Shown here: positions 49,401 through 58,400 of the stretch, piece by piece
Layout of the letters: the number at the start of each line of letters is the position of its first letter
Numbering within the stretch: position 1 is the stretch's first letter
Assembly: GCA_027382625.1 (NCBI GenBank)
Contig: JAJKFJ010021376.1
Coordinates: 1 to 64,000 of the forward strand
Reading direction: 5' to 3'
Length of the DNA stretch: 64,000 nucleotides
From: Tetmemena sp. SeJ-2015
Taxonomy: Eukaryota; Ciliophora; Spirotrichea; Sporadotrichida; Oxytrichidae
Made by a program: the position numbers and the translations under genes
The notes under the pieces: model-generated
What the model saw: only the letters and a program-made list of their open reading frames with translations
What the model was told of the DNA's origin: nothing
Database searches by the model: none

Positions 49401-52400
49401 TTTGTCTTTCTACATTGGCTGATTTCAGAGTTACTTGAGTTTTTTCTTGAAAGCAGTGGTGGGATCTATGAGGCTGTTATTCGGAGAGCTTTATTACTAT
49501 TTCACTAAATGCTTCACTGCTCAGGTATAGAAAATCTATAATTTTCTTATTAGTAATGAATTGTCTTCTCCTGCTTGTCAGAATGTAGAAGTTATTTGTT
49601 TTCTTTTCAAAATAGTTGCCAAGATATTCATAGGATTGAAGCCTGACACAAATTGAATAGTCTAATTAAGCTCTCAATACTTGCACTTGAAAGTGCACTC
49701 ATCTTAGCATTCCTGTGCAGGTATCTGCACTCCATTATAAATTAAAATAGCTATTATTTATTCAAACAGATATAATATCAATAAAAGCCTCAAATATATT
49801 TCATTGAGTTTTTATTCAATTCTTTAATTTAACAGGATTAAAGAAAAATGTCTATATCTTAAATCTTTTTAATGTCTGATAAGTGAAGACTAATAGAGTT
49901 TTGTTGATATAAATATTTTAGGTTTTTTTAAGGATCGTATAAAGTAATATTTATTTAATTTTTGAGAGTTAAATATGTTGTGATTTAATTCATTCTAAAT
50001 TAATTAATAATTTTTTGATGACTATCCAATATGCTTTTAAATAAAATTGAATCATTTAGTAAAATTTGTTTTTTATAAAGATGCATAAATTTGATGATGA
50101 AATTTTAAATTTCATTTTGATAGAACTAAATTAATATTTATTGTATCTATAATCTTAGATGATGAAGCACTAAGCGACTACAACGACTAGTCATTCTGTT
50201 CATTCCTAGATCGTTGCTTAACAAGAACTAGCTTAAGGAATAAGAAACTAAAGTTAAGGACAGCTTGGAAGGATGACTATGAGCCAAAGCAACCCTAACT
50301 ATTTTGGGGGATCTCAAAACTAACTGATTATGAATTAAATGGGAGGATAAGTAGGATCCTAGTAAAGCTTCGGAGCTGGATCTTAGGTCAATTTACAATA
50401 ACAGCAGCAACAACTAGCTGCCATAGCAAGGGTTTAAAGCTAGTCTTTATTAAACAATCAAGCAACCTAGCAACTAAAGAGAGTCCCTTCCTCACTATCT
50501 CTTTATTATATTGCAATATCTACTCAGTCTGCAGAGTTCAAGAAATTCACAAATCCAATCCTTAACTAAAATCTTATCTACCAATAGCAGCAGCATCTTT
50601 TATAATAGCAATCAAATTTGCAGGATAACTCAGCAATTAATAACTAAGGTATTATCCTCCCTCCTCCAGGATTCGAGGATATGCAATAGCAAGTTATTCT
50701 TCAAGGTGCAGCTAATAGACTAATCTAACAGCAAAGTGAAATCATGAACGGACTAGCATCCAATCAATCCTCTTAAAGTATATTTAAGAATAAAAAGAAA
50801 TTATATTAAAATTTCAATATTTTAATTAAATTTAAATGCCTACAATTATTCTATTTTATACAGATTTATGTAAGATTTAATTCATTTACCTGATAATAAA
50901 TTGATAATCGCTCAAATTAAGTTATAAATTAAATAAAGTGGATTGAGATTTGCATTAAAGTATTTTAATTATAGTACAGAGTTTAATAGAGAATCGTCTC
51001 TTATAAGAATTGTAATTTATTAAAAGTAATTATGTTTTGCTAAAAAGAAATCCCCAGCAATCTACTTCTTGTACAACGCTGACATTGCTATCAAAAATTA
51101 CAAATTGTTAGCATTTCTTCCTAAAAGTTAAAATGGCAAGTCAGGATTTATTGAATGTAATCCCCAATAGTAAAAATAGGGCATGATTAATTTAAATTGA
51201 AATAAATTTTCCTAGTTAAAGAGACAATGAGAGATAATTCTATTTCTCAATTTCTTATTTTTCAGTTTTATCTATTCTTACTCATCAATTTTTGTTTCTA
51301 TCTTAGCAAATGTGTTTTAAACCAGAACGAACCTGTAAATTTAAAAAAATAATTCTGTCTAATCAAAGATAACGCTAATTTAATAAGCCAAATCTACAGC
51401 AATAAATATATAAGTTTCTATATTAAAAAAATGACTGTCTTGTGTTTTCCATTTCTACAAATTACATTAAACAATAAATTCACTTATTTAAAAATTAAAT
51501 CTTATAAATTGCATAATTTAATACAGCTTTATAAAATATAAGATCATTTAAATTTTTAGGGAACGTATATCAAAAATTTTAGAGCTTATTTTATAATTTA
51601 TTTTAAGATAATTTCTTAAATAATATCTAGATCTATGAATTTTACTTGACAATAATTACTTTTTAATTTTAGCTATTGAAAAATCTGAAAACTAAGGAAT
51701 AAATAATATATTTATTTTGTCTCCCAGTTTACGAATTCATTTAGCCAATAATTGATTTTTGATTTTAATTTTTTTAGATAATAAAAAGACATTATAGTAG
51801 AAATTTTAATTGAAATCGGTAATTGGTTAAAATAATAAATGGAGAGTTGCAACTTCATGGCAGTTGAAATCGCTGATTCACTCCCTGATCTGCAGCTTAT
51901 TAGATAGATAGTCAACAATTAATATGAGCTTCTTCTTAAATAATCTTAGAAGTACCTCCCATCAATGACTCACGCACTCTTCTTCTTCCTCATCATAATT
52001 TTAATTAGAACTTGTGTCTCTTATATCTCTGTACTGCACACTCCCACATAAAAATTGCAAGGAAAGAAAGTTCTTAGAATATAATGCTCTATCTAATGGT
52101 GTAATTATTATTTAAATTGGACGCTTCAACTGATTTTAATTAAATACCTAATTTAATTCTATTTTTATTAAATTATCGGCTATATTTGTAATTTTGATTA
52201 AAGTAAGATTTGTTTAATGGTGGAGAAATGTCTTAAGATATTAATTTATTTTGATCAACTCCTGAGTAGAATGCAATTATTTTAAAGCTAGCATTAGCAG
52301 CAAAGAAATAAACTTTATTCGATAAATATATTATATCATATTTTGCACAATTCTTTCAGCAGAGGGATATTTATTTCAAAAACAATATAAAAAACCTGAA

Positions 52401-55400
52401 TTAAAATTTAATTAATATTTTTACAGTGATTTATGCAGCAAGGCAAATATTTTTATTGTAATAACTTTATTACAATAGAATACCATTTAAAATAATCATT
52501 TTAAAAAATTATAAAACAATAGGATTTAAAGAAAAATAATGTAAAAATTATATAAAATGTATATTTAATTATGAGACATTAAAATGAACAACTAGAGAAT
52601 TATGAATAGGGATAGCTTATTTAGTAAAGTATATTTTGAATAAGTTTTTATTTATGCCTTTTTAGCACTGTAATAGTAAAAATTGAAGGATTTAGGAATT
52701 ATTTAATCTAAGATTTATAATATGTATTTATCTACTATTGACTTTAGCTAGTAAATATCTTGAAAAAGTGAGGTAAATCGTCGTTCTCCTATTTTTTCTA
52801 TCTTTACTTCTATCTGTTTTTTATTCTGAGTGATTGAATCTTAACTTTCAACTCTGCTTATCTGAAGTCCCTTGTACTATGCAGACACAAGGCAGTTGTC
52901 CTAGTCAAGGAAAGGTCGGAGTATTATCACTCGCTCTGAGGCGAGAGAATGTCTCCATCTATTCTCAAATCTTCTCTTCCTCTCTGCCTTTTTTGCCTAA
53001 GAGCTCAACAACTCCAAGTGATCTAACGAAATGATTGTTTTAAGTATTAAATTTTAAGTTGATTTTATAATGTAGCTCCTCTTCCAATAAAAAGCGTAAA
53101 ATGTAACATATACCAAAAGAAGTGAATATATAAACAGCTTATTGAAACTATTCCATTCTATATTTTTAGGGAGTCAAAAAATTAGGGGAAGCCACAGTGT
53201 CAGAAGGTGAGTATGGGTTCAAGAATCAGAGCCAGAGTTCAACCTAAAATAAAATTTCCTTGCTTAAGGAAAACTATATATTCAGTCCAAACACTATTTA
53301 TATTTTAAGAACAATCTTTTTTAAATTAGTTTTTATGAAGAGGAAAAGCTAACACTGGCAACCATATTAATTTATTAAAATTATAGAAATTATATATTAA
53401 GTCTATAATAAATCAACTTAAATAAAAATAATGCAATTTATAATTTATTCAATCAATAAATCTTATCATATAATAGAATATTATATTTTTTTAAAGGTGA
53501 GAATTAAAAGTTAAATTTAAGATTATTTTTTGTTTTAGAAATATTTTTGAATATATATAATCAGCAAAGAAGTGTTTTAACTTATTTATGATTTAAGTTT
53601 ATCACAAGTCCAAACTCAATGCCAAATCTACTAAGTTAAGCTGCTAATCTTTATCAGCAGCAGAATAACCAAAACTTATTCAAAAAAAAAAACATCAATA
53701 ATTCAAATAAAATTTTATTTATAAATGTTAAAATATCTTTATTCATTCTCAAAATAATATTGTCTTTTTCTAATAATCGATCAATTAAAAAGAATATTTT
53801 TAAAGTTTAAAAATAGATTAATTCACCTAATTAGAATAAATAAATAATTGGTAATGTAAGAAAGAGTGTTAACTTACTGATAGTGCATTTATAGATGAAT
53901 TAAAATGATGAATTATGAATTATACTAATCCATTTTCATTTATTTAAGCTTATTTTATCTTATCATTATCCTGGTCTCTAACTTTTTGATTATACTTTTC
54001 GACTTGACCTGCTTCTCTTTGAAGGTGCTATTTTTTTAGCTAAATGCACGCCTCCTTTTATCATGGCTCCAAATTGATTAAGGGTAAATATGAATGGAGG
54101 AAGATATTCCAGGTTACTGTCTCCTTTGAAAAGGACTTTGACTATCTATCCTTTGATAGCATCGATAATAGTAACTTGAACAAACATATAGAGATTTAGT
54201 TTTATCAATATGTATTTCGGCAGCCAACTTTGGAAAGAGGGCTAACTCAAGTCCTGATAACTCAGCTCGGCTATTCTTAAAATTAACTCGTTATCTTGAT
54301 CGTGAATTGATATTTCTTTTCCTTTTACTCACCTTATCTTCCCTTGAGAATATTGGAGTAAAATGAGGATCAGAAGTACTATTATAGGAGTTGATTTACA
54401 TCAAATAGGGATAAATAAAATATATAAATTCTACTTCTTTTTTTAGAAGGCAGAATGTATAATTTATTATGAATATTTATGTCAGCTTTAAGTTTTTCCT
54501 TCTCATTGTAATCGTCTCTTGAATTTCTTGCCAAGTATTTTGGAATTCACTTCCAAGCGTGCGGTTTTTCTTATATAACTTGGAAGAACTCCTTTCTTTT
54601 TTACTTTATCCATTTGCTCAAGATCTTCTGCTCTTGAATGTAGGGCCTCCACTTTTCTTATAAGCTCAAACTGAAAGTAGGCCAAATGGTTGATCTTTAC
54701 GCTAAACTGGAATAATTCGCTGCTCTCCTTAACTATCATCAGGATTCTTAAGGTCCTCTTTCCATTAACGTAGTAGTGTCTCTTTATCGATTTTCATCTA
54801 GTTCGACATAATTAATAATAATAATAATAACAACGCATTTTAGACGATCTAGCGTCTTGCGTGTTATATGTTAAACTTCGGGAAGCTATACAGCCACTCC
54901 CTTGTTAGATTAAGAAAAACTAAGTCATTCAAGCATTCACTTTCTGTAGTTTCTCTTCTGTTTCCCTAATGTTCTGGGTCTACGAGATTTGAATCTCATT
55001 CCTTGGTTTCTCGGTCTTCTTCCTGTGTTTCTTCTTCCTGATTTCTTTGGTTTGTTTGACACTAGGATGTCACCGTCTCTGGTTTCCCCAACCTTGTTGA
55101 GGAATTTGTTTGATTGGATTCTTGTTCTGTATTTTAGTGATCCATCTTGGGCCGCTTATGAGAAAAATTTGAAAAGGTCCTTGTTGATAAGCTGGAGGAT
55201 TCTGAATCCGAAGCCGTCCGCTATTCTGAGCGAGGCTTAAATGGTCATGTTGTGGTCGTCTTGTCTGAAGAATTTTCCTTTGAAGGCTTTGTCGTCCCAA
55301 ATGTCGATCGTTTGTTTTGCTTTGTTACAAATATTAATCAGAGTCTAGTTCATCGTTCCACCCTGTCGTGTTGCATCGTCATAGGTTTGAGAGTTACCAA

Positions 55401-58400
55401 ACTTGAACTCTACATGGATTACATCTTCAACTTGGACTAGGTATCTGTCCCAGTCACTTCTTGCCATGGCTTTGCACCTTGGGGGTTCATTCATCTTGAT
55501 GTCCATTTTCCTTTGGGTTTTCCTGTGGGGTTATTAGATAGGTTTTAAATATTAATTATTATTAAGTCCCTTAGGTTTGGATCCTTAATTTCTGACTTAA
55601 ATATTAATATTTAATTATTGAGGTTTAAGTGGATCCACTTTAATAAGATTTTGATTTTGTCGTGTTTTTTGTTATTACCTAGGGGGGGGTACTACCTATG
55701 TGGAGGATGTCCTATTTGATAATGGAGGTCGTTAGGCTTCCTTCTATGGAGGAGGTTGTTGTTTTGCTCTTCTTCTGATCCACTCGTCATATTCCGTTTA
55801 AGTTTAGATTTCCTTGGTTATAGGAAGTGGATTGAGAACTGGTAGTCCTTTGGATTAGATTGTAGTCGATGGGTCAGCCTCTCTGATGGTTTAGATTTTG
55901 TCTCTTTCATAGAATTTTAGGCTGATGTTGGTCACTATGGCTATCTTCCATATTGCACCCATAAAGAACGATTGTTCTTCGTTTTGAATTAGGTATTCAT
56001 CAACGAAGGTTCTATCTTCTGAGATGATCATTAGCATGGCTGCTAACTCAGGAATAGGTTCTTTGATTAGTGAGTCCCATGTTACCTGGTATATTGTTTC
56101 CAGGATTTAGTACTAAATAGGAAGTCTGTAGTTTCTTTCAGACTTTATGTGTTCAATCATTTTGTCGAGCCTCTCTAGTAAGTTTCTGAGAGTTTGTTCA
56201 GCTTTCCATCTAATTGTTTTCGTTTAGTTTCTTGAAAGACCTCGCTAGGAGTCTTACTTTGAACTTGTGAACGAGTTATTGATGGATTTATTGCTGTGGT
56301 TGGAGAAAGATTCATCCAGTTTTTAGCTCGAGGTATTGTTGGAACTCATGTGCGAGATAGACTCAATCGCAATTAAAATTTTTTTTATTTGATTACATAA
56401 TTAAATAAAAAAATCTTAAAAGTATTCGCAGTGTGTGAAATGGGGGCTCACTGAAATACTTTAAGACTAGTATTTTAATTACATCACTTTCAAAAATTAA
56501 ATTCAATCACTTCTAATAGTTTCAATATAAGAGATTCATGAAGATAGCGCCGCAAAAGCATGTGGGTCGTTATAAATCTTGATGAAACACACATACTATA
56601 AATATTATAATAACGCATTTCAGACAAACTGATGTCTTTCGTGTTATGTGTTAAACTTTGGGATGACATAAGGCCTCCCGTATTTAATCAGTTCGAAAAG
56701 ATTAATCGAACTGATATATCCGATGTCATTAGCTTGTTTAGCTTTGGTCGTCACGCTTGTATGACCAGTCTGCATCATCGTCCTCTGAGTTTTACATCTC
56801 CCTTGTGAACCATGGTCTGCAATTTGAGTCTTTTATCTAAAGTTTGGCCTTGAGTTTGTCGCATTGTTGCCAGTGAATTTTTGCGAGGTTGTAGAAGTCA
56901 TCTAAGATATCCAATATTTCCACTGGGTCCAAGGAGTTTGCAACTCACATAATTCTTCCTGCCATAGCATCTTCAGAGGTTTCTACAAAAATGGGTAGAT
57001 GATGAAGTAGAGCTGCTCTGGAGTGGTAAGGAATTTTTATTATGTGGCTGTCTACAAACCTTAGGAATGTTTCAAATATGAAAATCACGTTATTAGGATG
57101 TTTGAGTTCATTATGTTTAATATTTTGCCTGAGCCATATCTTCAAAGAGTAAAGAGTCATATAAGGGTAATGAATATGGACGAGTCTTTTTTTTTAGGCT
57201 TTCAGTGGTTTTTTTAGGTACCTAAGTATCTCTTCCTTATCACATTAGTGTTCCTATTCTTTCTGGATGAGTGAGGCATATTTTCCTTCGTTAGGTTCCA
57301 TATTCATTTTCTTGATCAAATCCTAGCTAAGTTGAGTTAAGGTAGTCTTTTCAATTTTCCCAAAGTAATTTGTTATTTTTTGTTGGTTGTTCTTTTGGGT
57401 TTAAGTTGTGTGTTAGTCGTTTAGGTTGGGTTTGTTAGTTGGTGGGAGGATTCAACCATCTTAGTCTCTAATCTCTACATATTTAATTTTAGTTATTAAA
57501 TATCCTATTATATTTATATTTAGTAGGTGACTAATTTATGAAATGGCAAATTTAATAGTGCTTCATCGTTTTATTACTAATTTTGAAATTATTTTGAAAT
57601 TCAAGATTTAAGTCGGTCTCCTATTAAATCGTAGGCTATTTGCCATTCTGGGCCACTTGTGTATCTTAATCAGTTAATTAGGTTGGTTTGTATTAGTTGA
57701 TGTGGGTTTTGTCTCCGAATCTTCCAGCTCTAATGATAATCTCAATAGCGTCAAGGAGGGTTCTTTTACGATCACCGGTTATCTGGAGGTCTTTATCCTC
57801 ATTCTTTAGTAAAGTCAGTGTGCGAGTTGATTATTGAGGATTCTTTGGTAGCATTTTTGAATGGGTTGAATGTCATAAGGAAAGAGACTCCTTTCGAAAA
57901 TACATTGTGCTTCCTAGAGGTTAGATTGATTCCATTATTTCGGTAGCGCTTAATCGCTTTGTGAAGACTTTCCGTGGTTCTTGTGACGGAGTTAGCTTGT
58001 GGTATGATGTTTAAAAGTTGAGCTAGTACTGGAATAATATTGTTTTAAAATAGGAGAACCATATTAGCACGATAATTCAGTTGTTTACTGCTTGTGCGAA
58101 GCTATTAACTTTCTAATTTAATAATAATCACACACAGACACTCTATCAGACTCTTGTGGTCTATCTAAATAAGATGCTTGACAAGTAGAGACTCCGTCCT
58201 TGGTCTCTTAGGATATTTTCCTCTTCGAAAAGTTATTCTATCTTAGCGATTAGTTAATAAGTCTTTTCGTTTCCATCTTTTACAATAAAGAGGCTTATGT
58301 ATTGCTTGATTCTTGATATCTTGGAGATTTAGCTGTTATTCCAAATGTTGCTGTGAAGAGTACCAAATAGGACAAATATTGATGAAGTAGAATAGAACAA

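Larger units (their letters stand above)
50762..53624 (+). other. IES in CCCH gene, 2863 bp, pointer AATC
   Basis: AT-rich; includes an F2 copy (51790-52195) and a coding-like frame at 52834-53034. Confidence 0.75.

Noticed and set aside
18927..58128. TBE transposon ends
   Set aside because: TBE elements end in C4A4 telomere-like repeats with larger conserved inverted repeats; no C4A4 or G4T4 run was seen next to any element.
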